From NCBI GenBank assembly GCA_021108325.1, contig JAIORB010000050.1:1-54738 (forward strand): DNA of 54,738 nt. The letters run 5' to 3'. The notes under the pieces were generated by a model that saw nothing but the letters and a program-made list of their open reading frames with translations, ran no database searches and was not told the origin of the DNA. This DNA comes from Bacteroidales bacterium (GTDB taxonomy: Bacteria > Bacteroidota > Bacteroidia > Bacteroidales > UBA12077). Positions 17,881-28,100 of this stretch are shown here, piece by piece. Numbering within the stretch: the stretch's first letter is position 1; every line of letters begins with the position of its first letter. The translations under genes were made by a program, and so were the position numbers.

Positions 17881-18837
17881 TTATTCGTTTGTGTTTTCTA
17901 ATTGAGCATTATTTATACTGGCATTAAGCTCAAAACCCAGTATCAGAGCGAATGAATTAAAATATAACCACAATAATATAACCATTATGGTTCCGATTGA
18001 ACCATATAGTTTGTTGTACTGTCCAAAATTATTTACAAAATACGAAAATCCCAGCGAAGTTAAAAGTGCTAAAATAGTTGCAAGAGTTGAACCGGACGAA
18101 ATAAACTTCCATTGTGCTTTTTTTGCAGGGGCGAAATAATAAAGAAAAGAAATAGAAAAAAAGAATAATGCTATTATAACCAGCCACTTACCCGCAGTAA
18201 TTAAATAGTATGTTAAGTTCATTTGTAAAATCTCGATCTCAACCAGTTTAGTTAAAAAGAACTGACCAAAGGTTATTAATAATACCGATGTAGCAATTAA
18301 TATAAATATCATAAATACTAAAAATGTAGAAACAACTCTAATCGCCGTCCAGTTTCTGGTATCTATAGTATGATAAGTGTTGTTAAATGCTTGAATTAAT
18401 GCATGTACGGCATTTGTAGAAAAAATAAGACTTGCAAATGCTCCAAATGAAAATACTCCGATTTTTTTAACTGTAACAACCGAAATAAGAGTAGATTCAA
18501 AATATTGAGATGCATTCTGAGGTAAAAAATCCTTTATTAATTCAAGTAGTTCTATTTGTAAATTCTTTACAGGAATAAAAGGTATTAATGTAAATATAAA
18601 CAACATGGTTGGGAAAATTGCTAATGCAAAGTTGAATGCTATTGCAGATGCCCGTGTTGCCAGATAGCCATTTTTGGCTCCTGATATAAAGAATTTAAAG
18701 ACATAATAAATTGGCACACCATCAAAGCCCGGCATGGAAACGTTTTTAGCTTTGGCTTTGAAATTGCCAATTTTAGTATTTAAAAAAGAGTCTTTTTTTA
18801 TAGATTCAGACATGTTAAACTTTAAAGCTAATATCAA
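17881..18837 (-). CDS. YihY/BrkB family membrane protein
   Basis: This integral membrane protein has about six helices and the family hallmark ATRASAIAFNFALAIFP near residues 60-76, plus a conserved late segment with YGSIGTIMVILLWLY. Members were once called RNase BN in error; their function is unsettled, possibly transport or envelope-related. It lies 9 bp downstream of nadC. The ATG at 18837 gives 318 aa. The second ATG at 18813 (MSESIKKD) is an equally good start and removes an unusual hydrophobic leader. Confidence 0.88.
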   Translation of the reverse strand: MILALKFNMSESIKKDSFLNTKIGNFKAKAKNVSMPGFDGVPIYYVFKFFISGAKNGYLATRASAIAFNFALAIFPTMLFIFTLIPFIPVKNLQIELLELIKDFLPQNASQYFESTLISVVTVKKIGVFSFGAFASLIFSTNAVHALIQAFNNTYHTIDTRNWTAIRVVSTFLVFMIFILIATSVLLITFGQFFLTKLVEIEILQMNLTYYLITAGKWLVIIALFFFSISFLYYFAPAKKAQWKFISSGSTLATILALLTSLGFSYFVNNFGQYNKLYGSIGTIMVILLWLYFNSFALILGFELNASINNAQLENTNE

Positions 18838-18846
18838 TATTGTAAA

Positions 18847-19689
18847 TTAAATAGCTTTTAAGCTCATATCCAAACTTTTTATTTGATGAGTTAGTGCCCC
18901 GACCGAAATATAATCAACACCACACTCGGCATAATTTCTAATTGTGTCTAGTGTTATTCCTCCTGAAGATTCTGTTTCGTACTTGTTGTCAATTAATTTA
19001 ACTGCTTCGCGTGTTTGGTCATAGTTAAAATTATCAAGCATGATTCTGTCAATGCCACCTACTTTCAATATTTCTTTAAGCTCATTTAGATTTCTGGCTT
19101 CGATTTCTATTTTAATATTTTTCCGGTTTTTTCTAAGATATTCTTTTGCTTTATTTATTGCAGGTTCTATTCCCCCTGCAAAATCAATATGATTATCTTT
19201 TAACATAATCATATCGTATAAACCCATTCTGTGATTTTCTCCACCGCCAATTTTTACTGCGAGTTTTTCAAGATAGCGCATTCCCGGTGTTGTTTTCCTG
19301 GTGTCTAAAACCTTAGCTTTGGTGCCGATTAATTTATTAACATAAATGTTAGTAGTAGTGGCAATCCCGCTCATTCGTTGAATAATATTCAGAACAAGGC
19401 GTTCGGCTTTTAATATGGAATGAACTTTTCCACCGACAATAAACGCCCTGTCTCCAGGGTAGATTTTGTTTCCATCAAAAAGGAATTGTTCCATACTAAT
19501 AGTAGGGTCAATAGCACTAAAAACTTTTTTGGTTATTTCAATACCGGCTAATATACCTTCTTGTTTAATGAGTAATTGAGCTTTCCCATTCGCAGTTGAG
19601 GGAATGCAGGAAAGTGATGAATGGTCGCCTTCTCCAATATCTTCGGCGATTGCATTTTTGATAAATGCATCAAGAATTTTATCAATCAT
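18847..19689 (-). CDS. nadC: Nicotinate-nucleotide pyrophosphorylase (carboxylating)
   Basis: NadC (quinolinate phosphoribosyltransferase) makes nicotinate mononucleotide from quinolinate and PRPP in de novo NAD synthesis. The signature LDTRKTTPGMRYLEKLAVKIGGG is intact, followed by NHRMGLYDMIMLKDNH, and the C-terminal barrel motifs IMLDNF and SSGGITLDTI are present. The N-terminal EDIGEGDHSS is typical. At 280 aa it is complete. Its start overlaps the end of the DUF4783 gene by 8 bp, showing translational coupling. Confidence 0.96.
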   Translation of the reverse strand: MIDKILDAFIKNAIAEDIGEGDHSSLSCIPSTANGKAQLLIKQEGILAGIEITKKVFSAIDPTISMEQFLFDGNKIYPGDRAFIVGGKVHSILKAERLVLNIIQRMSGIATTTNIYVNKLIGTKAKVLDTRKTTPGMRYLEKLAVKIGGGENHRMGLYDMIMLKDNHIDFAGGIEPAINKAKEYLRKNRKNIKIEIEARNLNELKEILKVGGIDRIMLDNFNYDQTREAVKLIDNKYETESSGGITLDTIRNYAECGVDYISVGALTHQIKSLDMSLKAI

Positions 19690-20125
19690 TTTCAGTTTCT
19701 ATTCTGAGTTGATGAATGAAGGGTTTATCGTTTTCTAATTTTGTTAAAATGGTAACCCTGAACGTTCCATTAAAAGTTACAAGTTTTCCAATAGCAAATT
19801 TTGACTCCCCTTTTCCTCCCTGATGAATAAATTCAAAGCTTTTTGGGTAGTGATCAGTAAAAAAGTTGTCGATAATTTGCTGAGCCTGTATTTTGCTGTA
19901 AACATCTTCTTTATCAAGAATTGCAAGTTCAATGGTGTTGTTGAAGTATCTTGCAAGCTCTTCTGCGCTTCCGACCTTAAAAGCAATCGCAATATCGCGG
20001 GGTATTTCCTGGTTATACGTAAAAGCCCCCAAATTGAATATAAATGAGAATATGATAATTAATGGTAACGCTTTTTTCAAGGTTTTCATTTCAAATATTC
20101 TTAAGTTTGCGATAAGTTGTCGCAA
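19682..20125 (-). CDS. DUF4783 secreted protein
   Basis: A small Bacteroidota protein with an NTF2-like fold family assignment (DUF4783). The first in-frame ATG is at 20125, but an ATG at 20089 (MKTLKKALP) starts a proper signal peptide ending near GAF, and I prefer it (135 aa). The mature part has the pattern KVGSAEELARYFN, QQIIDNFF and FIHQGGKGESKFAIG. It is likely periplasmic with unknown function. It heads the nadC-yihY-pdxH run and overlaps nadC by 8 bp. Confidence 0.8.
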   Translation of the reverse strand: MRQLIANLRIFEMKTLKKALPLIIIFSFIFNLGAFTYNQEIPRDIAIAFKVGSAEELARYFNNTIELAILDKEDVYSKIQAQQIIDNFFTDHYPKSFEFIHQGGKGESKFAIGKLVTFNGTFRVTILTKLENDKPFIHQLRIETEND

Positions 20126-20219
20126 AAATCAAACCATAAATTATGCCAATATGTTTTATTTTGGTATTTATTTGTGAAAATTATAAAAATTTACTGAATA
20201 AAAAAATTAACGTTTAATT

Positions 20220-20693
20220 ATGAAAATTAAACTTCTGTTGGTTGGTAAAACAGATTCTGATTATTTGGGCAGGGGGATTAATGAATATGTAAAGAGGTTA
20301 AAGCATTATTTGCCTTTTGAAATGCTTATTATTCCTGATCTGAAAAATACCAAAAATTTATCAGAAGATCAGCAAAAACAAAAAGAAGGCGAACTAATCT
20401 TAAATCAGGTAAATTCTGGTGATTTTATTGTTTTACTCGATGAAAGAGGGAAAGAATTTACATCTGTTGATTTTTCAAAGTTTATTGAAAAACAAATGAT
20501 TTCAGGATTAAAGAATTTAGTCTTTGTAGTTGGAGGTCCTTATGGATTTTCAAATGAAATATATAAACAAAGCAATTCAAAAATTTCATTATCGAAAATG
20601 ACTTTTTCGCATCAAATGGTGCGATTAATTTTTACTGAGCAATTATACAGGGCAATGACAATTATTAAAGGAGAGCCTTATCATCATAATTAG
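20220..20693 (+). CDS. rlmH: 23S rRNA (pseudouridine-1915 N3)-methyltransferase
   Basis: RlmH is a SPOUT-class methyltransferase that modifies pseudouridine 1915 in helix 69 of 23S rRNA on assembled ribosomes. The SAM-knot motif VVGGPYGFS is intact, the C-terminus GEPYHHN is the family hallmark, and LLDERGKEFTS is present. At 157 aa it is exactly family length. It is divergent from the DUF4783 operon. Confidence 0.96.
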   Translation: MKIKLLLVGKTDSDYLGRGINEYVKRLKHYLPFEMLIIPDLKNTKNLSEDQQKQKEGELILNQVNSGDFIVLLDERGKEFTSVDFSKFIEKQMISGLKNLVFVVGGPYGFSNEIYKQSNSKISLSKMTFSHQMVRLIFTEQLYRAMTIIKGEPYHHN

Positions 20694-20756
20694 TGCTTAA
20701 AATTAGAAATACCTAATATGAATGTCCGGTAATATACCTAATAATTTCTATAAGAC

Positions 20757-20825
20757 CTGTCATTCCTGCGAAAGCAGGAATCTTATAATTAACAAGTAGA
20801 TTCCGCATCAAGTGCGGAATGACAG
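20757..20825. repeat. BIME-like doublet of palindromic repeats
   Basis: Two small hairpins lie back to back: ATTCCTGC-GAAA-GCAGGAAT (20762-20781, GNRA-type loop) and ATTCCGCA-TCAAG-TGCGGAAT (20800-20820). The pair is framed by a 10-bp perfect inverted repeat, CTGTCATTCC (20757-20766) with GGAATGACAG (20816-20825). The hairpins can also pair with each other (GGAATCT with AGATTCC). This looks like a dispersed extragenic palindromic unit and may act as the rlmH transcript end. Confidence 0.75.
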
Positions 20826-20973
20826 AATATTTATTAGTCTGTATTGGTAAGCGGATATTCAAAATGCCTAAAATGAGTTAAAATATATCGTAAGTATTTT
20901 AGTCATTTTAAGTATTTCCAAATATTTTATTACCTTGTGCTTTTATTGATATGATTATAGACTAGAAAATTTT

Positions 20974-23900
20974 ATGAGACTTTTTCAAAATATATTTCGT
21001 TATAAATTCCTGTTAGGCTTAATTCTTTTTTTTAGTCTGGCACTTTTGTTTGAACAAAACATTCGCTTTCAACCAGATGAAGATAATGAGTTTAGCCATG
21101 TTCAGGAAGTTATTATAAATAAAACTCAAAAGGTTGATCAGATTTTAAATGTAATGGAAGCAAAACTTGATTCTGTTACTTTAAAGGATTTGATGTATAA
21201 TCAAAATTTTATTTCTAATGACTTGTATGATAAAGAAGGAATTGTCTTTTTTGGATACTCGGGCGATTCTTTAGTATTTTGGACCAACAACTCAGTTCCT
21301 GTCGAAAATTATTTTGTAGATAATCAATTATATAATGATGTAGCAAAACTTAAAAATGGATGGTTTGTAATCCGGCATAATGCTATTGATGACTATGAAC
21401 TTTTTGGATTAATTCTTTTAAAAGATGAACATTCATATCAGAACGAGTTTATAAAAAGTGAATTTTTCTATGAATATGAAATAGATGTTCCCGTTTCAAT
21501 TACATTAGATAAAACAATAGGTTATACTATAAAAGATCATGATAGCAATTATTTATTCTCATTTAAGTTAAAATCAAATCTGGTTTATAACAAGACCAAT
21601 GTTCTAATTTCAAGTATATTCTATTTTATTGCCATTTTATTTTTGTTTTTGGGGCTTAAGAAACTGGTGTTTGATATTAAGGGTGTTAAATCAAAAAATA
21701 TTTCCTTGCTTATTCTGGCATTATTTCTTGTTTTTGTTAGATATTTAATGTTGGAATATCACTTTCCTGTGGTATTCAAGCAATTAGAATTATTTCAGCC
21801 TCATCATTTTGCAATTTCTTTGTTCGTTCCATCCCTGGGAGATCTTCTTTTACACTCAGTATTTGTATTTTTTTTCTTATCTGTTTTTTCTTCAGAGTTT
21901 AAGATAGCGTTACCACGGAAGAATATTTTTAAATATCTTGTTGTAGCAGTATTGATTGCATTTTCTTTTGTTCTTTTTGTTGGCATTCATTATTTCTTCG
22001 AGAGTTTAATCTTACATTCAAGTATTTCCTTTGATGTATACCAGTTTTTTGATTTATCAATATATAGCCTTGTCGGGTTTCTTATTATTGTTCTTCTTTT
22101 GGCTTCGTTGTTTTTATTTGTTGATCGCATTTTAAAGATTGTAAAAGAAGATGTGAGTATTAAAAATTTTATTATTCTATTTATTCCTTTATTAATTGTT
22201 CTGACTTTACTTATAAATTTATTTTCAATTCAGTTTAAATTATTTTCAATAGTATTTTATGGCTTTTTAATGCTATATATGTCGTATATACAACTTTATA
22301 AAAAAACATATAGCTATCCGATTATAATAATTGTCTTACTGATTTTTGCTTTATATACTGTTGTTTTTATAACTGTAACCAGTGAACAAAAAGATCAGGA
22401 GACTCGAAAAGTTTTGGCATTAAATCTTGCAAATGAACATGATCAAATTGCCGAAATGTTATTAGAAGGAATTGAAGAGGAAATAGAACGGGATACGGTT
22501 ATAAGAGACCTTTTAACCTGGCGTTTTCAAAACGAAGGAGTAATTCTTGAACACTTAAAAATAACATATTTTAGTGGATATTTTAGAAAATACGATTTGG
22601 ATATATCCGTATGTAACTCAAATGATGATTTAACGCTTGATTTGGAAAATAGAATAGAAATTGTTCATTGTTATACGTTTTTTGATAACTTATTCAGTAC
22701 CGATGGAACACAATTACAAAATAGCAGGTTTTATTTTCTTGATAATCTTGGTGGCCCAATCAGATATCTTGGACAATTTATTTATGAAAAACCAGGTTGG
22801 AATAATGAAGTTTCATTATTTATTTATATCGATTCAAAACTAGTTAGTCAGGAGCTTGGGTATCCCGAGTTATTGCTTGATAGCAGGATGACCGGATCTA
22901 CCATTTTGAGCGATTATTCTTATTCAAAATATAAGGATGGGAATCTAATGACTCGCTCCGGGGAGTTTTCATATCAACTGATTTTTCCGGAATATTGGCA
23001 ATCCGATGATGAATTTTATTTTACCAGTGACCTTAATTTTGAACATTTAATATATAAAATTGATGATTCTACAAGTATTGTTATCAGTAATACAAAACTC
23101 CGGTTTATAGACATACTGGCTTCCTTTTCTTATATATTCGTGTTCTATTATATTCTTTATACTCTGGTATTATTTGTATTACGCTTCCCCGATAATATTA
23201 AAGGATTTAATTATGATTTTAAGAATAAAATAAAATTTTCGATGATTAGCGTGTTGTTACTTTCGTTGATTATTGTCGGATTCGGAACTATATATTATAA
23301 TATCAATCAGTTCGAAAGAAATCTTTACGAGGGTATTGGGGAAAAAATCCAATCGGTTCTGGTTGAGATGGAACATAAACTGGGAGGTGAGTTTGAATTA
23401 AATGAAGATTATTATGATTATCTAACCTATTTGTTAACAAAGTTTTCGAATGTTTTTTATATTGATATCAATTTGTATGATGTAAACGGGAATCTTTTGG
23501 CATCATCCAGATCACAGATCTTTGAAAAAGGGTTAATGGGAAATAAAATGAATATTGATGCTTATCGGCAAATGGTTATTAATAAAAGCGGTAAATATAT
23601 TCATAAAGAATCGATAGGAGAATTAAGTTATTATTCGGCTTATGTTCCTTTTACAAATGACGATAATAAACTTTTAGCATATCTTAATCTCCCTTATTTT
23701 ACAAAGCAAAGTGCGCTAAGAAAAGAAATTTACACCATCGTTGTTGCAGTTGTTAACATTTATTTCTTTTTAATACTTCTTTCTGTTATCGTAGCCATTT
23801 TTATTTCAAATAATATTACTAAACCATTACAATTGATTCAGGAACGATTCAGAGCAATTGACCTGGGAAAGAAGAACGAACCAATTGCTTATACAAGTCA

Positions 23901-24666
23901 TGATGAAATAGGAAGTTTGATTAAGGAATATAATAGAATGGTTAGCGAACTTACCGAAAACGCAGAGACCTTAGCAAAATCGGAGCGTGAATCAGCATGG
24001 CGTGAGATGGCTAAACAAATTGCACATGAAATTAAAAACCCTCTGACACCCATGAAACTTTCTGTACAATATTTACAAAAAGCATGGAAAGACGAGATTC
24101 CTGATTTCGATAAGCGTTTAGAAAAATTCTCTAATTCTTTAATAAGCCAGATTAATAATTTATCAAACATAGCTACTGAATTTTCTAATTTTGCCAAGAT
24201 GCCACGTGCAAGAGCCGAAGAAGTTAACATTATTGCTAAATTAACAGACACTATCAATTTATTTGAGAGTACCGAAAATGTTAAATTCGATACAGATTTT
24301 CATAAAATAGAAGAATTATATGTATATGCCGACAAAGAACAATTACTCATTGTGTTTAGTAATTTAATCAAGAACGGGATACAAGCAGTACCAAAAGAGC
24401 GTGATGCTTTAATAAAAGTTCGGGTTGAAATTATAAAAGAACATGTTAAAATTAGTATTAGCGATAACGGAAATGGAATCCCTGATGATTTAAAAGATAA
24501 ATTGTTTATTCCAAACTTTACGACCAAATCAAGCGGTATGGGACTTGGTTTGTCTATCGTAAAAAATATTATCGAGACTGCGGATGGTGAAATATGGTAT
24601 GAAACGGAAATTGATATAGGAACTACCTTTTTTGTTACTTTTCCTGTTTATAAACAATCTGAGTAG
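20974..24666 (+). CDS. Large multi-pass sensor histidine kinase, NtrY-like
   Basis: This 1230-aa inner-membrane kinase has a helix at 13-30, a periplasmic part, a multi-helix membrane block (about 210-465), a second extracytoplasmic part (about 470-720), more helices, a sensor region (about 785-915), a last helix and HAMP (about 940-995). HisKA follows with the phospho-acceptor H1018 in IAHEIKNPLTPMKLS. The HATPase has an N-box (NLIKNGIQAV), DNGNGIPDD and GMGLGLSIV. The H-box is the NtrY type. No receiver or response regulator is encoded next to it, so its partner is unknown. The ligand cannot be inferred. Confidence 0.9.
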   Translation: MRLFQNIFRYKFLLGLILFFSLALLFEQNIRFQPDEDNEFSHVQEVIINKTQKVDQILNVMEAKLDSVTLKDLMYNQNFISNDLYDKEGIVFFGYSGDSLVFWTNNSVPVENYFVDNQLYNDVAKLKNGWFVIRHNAIDDYELFGLILLKDEHSYQNEFIKSEFFYEYEIDVPVSITLDKTIGYTIKDHDSNYLFSFKLKSNLVYNKTNVLISSIFYFIAILFLFLGLKKLVFDIKGVKSKNISLLILALFLVFVRYLMLEYHFPVVFKQLELFQPHHFAISLFVPSLGDLLLHSVFVFFFLSVFSSEFKIALPRKNIFKYLVVAVLIAFSFVLFVGIHYFFESLILHSSISFDVYQFFDLSIYSLVGFLIIVLLLASLFLFVDRILKIVKEDVSIKNFIILFIPLLIVLTLLINLFSIQFKLFSIVFYGFLMLYMSYIQLYKKTYSYPIIIIVLLIFALYTVVFITVTSEQKDQETRKVLALNLANEHDQIAEMLLEGIEEEIERDTVIRDLLTWRFQNEGVILEHLKITYFSGYFRKYDLDISVCNSNDDLTLDLENRIEIVHCYTFFDNLFSTDGTQLQNSRFYFLDNLGGPIRYLGQFIYEKPGWNNEVSLFIYIDSKLVSQELGYPELLLDSRMTGSTILSDYSYSKYKDGNLMTRSGEFSYQLIFPEYWQSDDEFYFTSDLNFEHLIYKIDDSTSIVISNTKLRFIDILASFSYIFVFYYILYTLVLFVLRFPDNIKGFNYDFKNKIKFSMISVLLLSLIIVGFGTIYYNINQFERNLYEGIGEKIQSVLVEMEHKLGGEFELNEDYYDYLTYLLTKFSNVFYIDINLYDVNGNLLASSRSQIFEKGLMGNKMNIDAYRQMVINKSGKYIHKESIGELSYYSAYVPFTNDDNKLLAYLNLPYFTKQSALRKEIYTIVVAVVNIYFFLILLSVIVAIFISNNITKPLQLIQERFRAIDLGKKNEPIAYTSHDEIGSLIKEYNRMVSELTENAETLAKSERESAWREMAKQIAHEIKNPLTPMKLSVQYLQKAWKDEIPDFDKRLEKFSNSLISQINNLSNIATEFSNFAKMPRARAEEVNIIAKLTDTINLFESTENVKFDTDFHKIEELYVYADKEQLLIVFSNLIKNGIQAVPKERDALIKVRVEIIKEHVKISISDNGNGIPDDLKDKLFIPNFTTKSSGMGLGLSIVKNIIETADGEIWYETEIDIGTTFFVTFPVYKQSE

Positions 24667-24711
24667 TTTTTTGTTTCTTATTCTATGTGAGCTTTAGTGT
24701 CTATTTTTTTT

Positions 24712-24745
24712 GCCACGAAAGCACTAAAACACCAAATTACACGAA
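24712..24745. repeat. CCACGAAAGCAC-type intergenic sequence
   Basis: A short CACGAAA/CACTAAAA/ACACC run just after the kinase gene resembles a sequence dispersed between genes in many Bacteroidota and Chlorobi genomes. Only one copy occurs here, so the call rests on resemblance. Confidence 0.3.
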
Positions 24746-24798
24746 ACCCAAAACATTTACATGCAGTTTTTTAGTAAACTGAACTGTTGGTTGTTATT

Positions 24799-25064
24799 AA
24801 GGTAACCTCTAATAATTCGTTTTTTTCAAAAAATAAAGATAATGAATGAGATGCAATACATATTTTTTTTGAATAGCCATAGCTATTGAAAATAAAATAT
24901 AACGCAGTCAAATCGTTTATTATCTTTATTCCCGTATGGTTTCCATAGCTTTCCAAATTCTTTGTCAAAACTTTTCGCATTATCCCGATAGTCCTTCAAA
25001 GTTTTTTCTTGCCTTTGAAAAGCTATGGAAATTTTGATGCGAACCAATTAATAGAGGTTACCTT
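24799..25064 (+). repeat. Structured mobile-type element, copy B
   Basis: This is the second copy of the element at 10307-10574, in the same orientation. The termini AAGGTAACCTCTA and TAGAGGTTACCTT are perfect inverted repeats. P2 is 24832-24849 with 24913-24930, the small hairpin 24872-24877 with 24882-24887, P3 24940-24957 with 25014-25031, and the pseudoknot 24974-24982 with 25035-25043. Sequence differs from copy A at many sites, but the helices remain paired. The loop segments around AAATATAACGCAGTCA and CATTATCCCGATAGT are almost unchanged. TTA flanks the core on both sides (24797-24799 and 25064-25066), a possible target duplication. It ends 87 bp before the T9SS-secreted protein gene. 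Confidence 0.85.
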
Positions 25065-25099
25065 TAGTAAAAAGATAGTACATTGCTATAAAATATTTA

Positions 25100-25107
25100 T
25101 ATATTTG
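25100..25107 (+). promoter_or_regulatory. Promoter -7 box (TATATTTG) for the T9SS module
   Basis: A perfect TAnnTTTG match 44 bp upstream of the TTG start at 25152 and 35 bp after structured element copy B. The upstream TTG at 25083 is too close (14 nt), so only the -7 box is supported. Confidence 0.5.
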
Positions 25108-25151
25108 TTATATATTGGACTTTTTATAAGAAAAATTAAATTATTAGGGCT

Positions 25152-28100
25152 TTGAAAAGAGAGATTTTATTCACTATAATTTTTAGTTTTTTAGTATTTT
25201 TTGCAAACCAGGGTTTTTCTCAAACTTCTATTTCGGGAATAATTAATTCATATGCTGCGGTAGACTCCATTTACCCTACAAAAGACACCATTGAAGTTAC
25301 TAATGCTTCTGCTTTTAGTGTTGACGATACCGTAATGATTTATCAGGCTAAAGGCGCAGAGCCTATAACAGACACAACATTACAGCCATATAATTTTGGA
25401 AATGTTCGAACTTCAGGTATCAATGAAACAGGTAAATATGAAATAATTCTGGTTAAAGAAATTAAAGTAGATACAGTAATTTTTAAGGCAAGTCTTAATA
25501 ATGATTATGATACGGATGATCTTGTACAATTAATCAGGGTTCCTTCATATAGAAGTGCAAATGTTGATGAAGAGCTTACTTGCCAAGCCTGGGAGGATAG
25601 CATTGGAGGAGTATTAGCCTTAATGGTGAGTGATACACTTTTCTTGAATGCTGATATAAATGTAACAGGAAAAGGATTTAAAGGTGCTGCACCTTTCTTA
25701 TATGATGAAGGAAGTTTTGGGAGTAATTGTGCATCTGGAGATTCTGCTTTGTACGAATCATATTATTTTAACGAATCTGCTAATACGGTAAGTGCCGGTT
25801 TTAAAGGGGAAGGAATTGCAAAATTTGACACAACTTACAGAAAAGGATTGGGACGTTGGGCCAATGGTGGTGGTGGTGGTAATGCCCGATTTTCCGGTGG
25901 TGGTGGCGGAGGAAATGATGGTAATGGAGGTTATGGTGGTGAAGAAGATACTGTAATTTGTACGTATAGACCAGCTTATGAAACAAACCCAGATCATGGT
26001 GGTTATTGGAATACACTTGGAGGAAGTGATGGTTTTGGCCTTTGGCAGCTAAATAATGATACAACAATTTTTATGGGTGGTGGCGGAGGTTCCGGTACTT
26101 ATACTAGTGGATTGTCCGCATCTTCAGGAGCTAATGGAGGAGGCATAGTTATTATAATGGCAAAAGTTGTTAAATCTAATGGATCTGAGATAATTGCAAA
26201 TGGTGAAACTGTAAGCTATATTGCAGATGCTTCAGGAGCCGGTGGTGGTGCAGGTGGAACAGTTGTATTTGATGTGGATTCTGCTATTGGTAGTTTAAGT
26301 GTATTTACAAATGGAGGTGATGGTGGTAGAGTTCAGTATGATGGCAAATCAGGACCCGGAGGAGGAGGAGGAGGAGGAATTATCTTTTTTAATGATCAAC
26401 CTGACAATGTAACTGATGAATTTTATGGAGGGGCGGCAGGTTATGTCCAGGAATTGTGGCCTGTGATTGAAAGACATGATGCTGCACCTGGTCAAGAGGG
26501 GAGTGTTATGCAAACTATAAAAGTTCCTTTAACAGGCTTTTTATTTAATTCTATTACTTCAGATCAGCAAGTTTGTATGAATAATGCTCCTGATTTAATA
26601 TCAGGATCCGAACCCCGGGGAGGCAATGGCATATTTACATTTCAGTGGCAAGATAGCCCTGATGGTTCTGCATGGTCTCCTATTCCAGGAGCTAATGAAC
26701 GAGATTATCAACCTCCGGCATTATCTGATACAATTTATTATAAAAGAATTGTAACATCTGGTAGTATTGTAGATGAAGGAAATGAAGTTGAAATTATTGT
26801 ACATGATTATATAGAAGCGAACTTAATATTTATGCCTCAGGATTCTGTTATTTGTATTGGTAATGAGGTTGATACAATTAAAGGAACTGAAGTAGTTCTT
26901 GGAAGTGGAGGTGATAATGTTTCTTATGAATATATATGGGAGTATAGTTTCAATTCAACAAGTTGGGTAACTGAAACCGGTACTGAGGATACGATTTATA
27001 TGCATGGAATAATAGCTGATACAACTTATGTTCGAAGGCGTGTAATATCAGGTGCTTGTGAGGATACAGCTTCATTATATAATCCTATTATTGGTTTACC
27101 ACAAATTTCAAATAATATATTATCTGATGATCAGGAGATTTGTTACGAGCAAATTCCTGATGAAATAATTGGAGGTGAACCACAAGATGGAGATGGAAGC
27201 TACACAATTTATTGGGAGAAAAAAACAGAAAGCCTAAACTGGAGTGATGTTGCCGATTCAACAAGAAATAACTTTGCGCCAGCCGAACTTTTAGAAACAA
27301 CATATTACAGGAGAACTGTCGAATCTGACGATTGTTTTGATGTTAGCGATTCTATTAAAATAAATGTTTTACCATTAATCGAAAATAATAGTATTGTTAC
27401 TGAATCATTAATTTATACTTGTTATAATACTCCTCCACAGTTAATTGAAGCTTCAACTCCAATAGGTGGTGATGATCCAAATTATGAATATCAATGGCAG
27501 GAAAGTTCAAATGCTTTATCGTGGACTGATATTGCAAGTACAAACGTAGAAGATTACCAGGCAAATGCTTTAATTGTTAAAACTTATTTTAGAAGATTAG
27601 TTTCTTCCGGGCAAAACGGATGTTGTACAAGTATTACTGATACTATTGAAGTAGATATTTATCCATTACCGGAAGCCACTATTGCTGATATTGTTGATAC
27701 AATTTGTAGTGGTGATGAAATAATACTTGATTTTACAATAACAAATGGACAAATTCCTTATACCCTAACATATAATGATGGAGAAACAGATTTTCCTGTG
27801 GCAGATATTAGCACAGAAAATTATTTACATTATAAAAACCCGGAAACAACACTTGAAAGTAAAGTATTTGATTATACCATTGTTTCTGTTGTAGATGATA
27901 ATGGTTGTATGGCAACTGAAAAGACAGGATTAACTAAAATAACCGTTTATGGACTTCCAGTATCAGATGCAGGTATTGATGATGAAAATTGTTTATTGTC
28001 TTATCAGTTATCAGCAACACCTAGTTTAGGAACTGGCATTTGGACACAAGTGAATGAAACAGGAACAACAGATTTTAATAACGAAACATCAGCAACAACA

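Noticed and set aside
25758..26067. Antisense frames rich in His and Thr opposite the glycine-rich region
   Set aside because: They are shadows of GGT/GGA glycine codons (ACC/CAC on the other strand).
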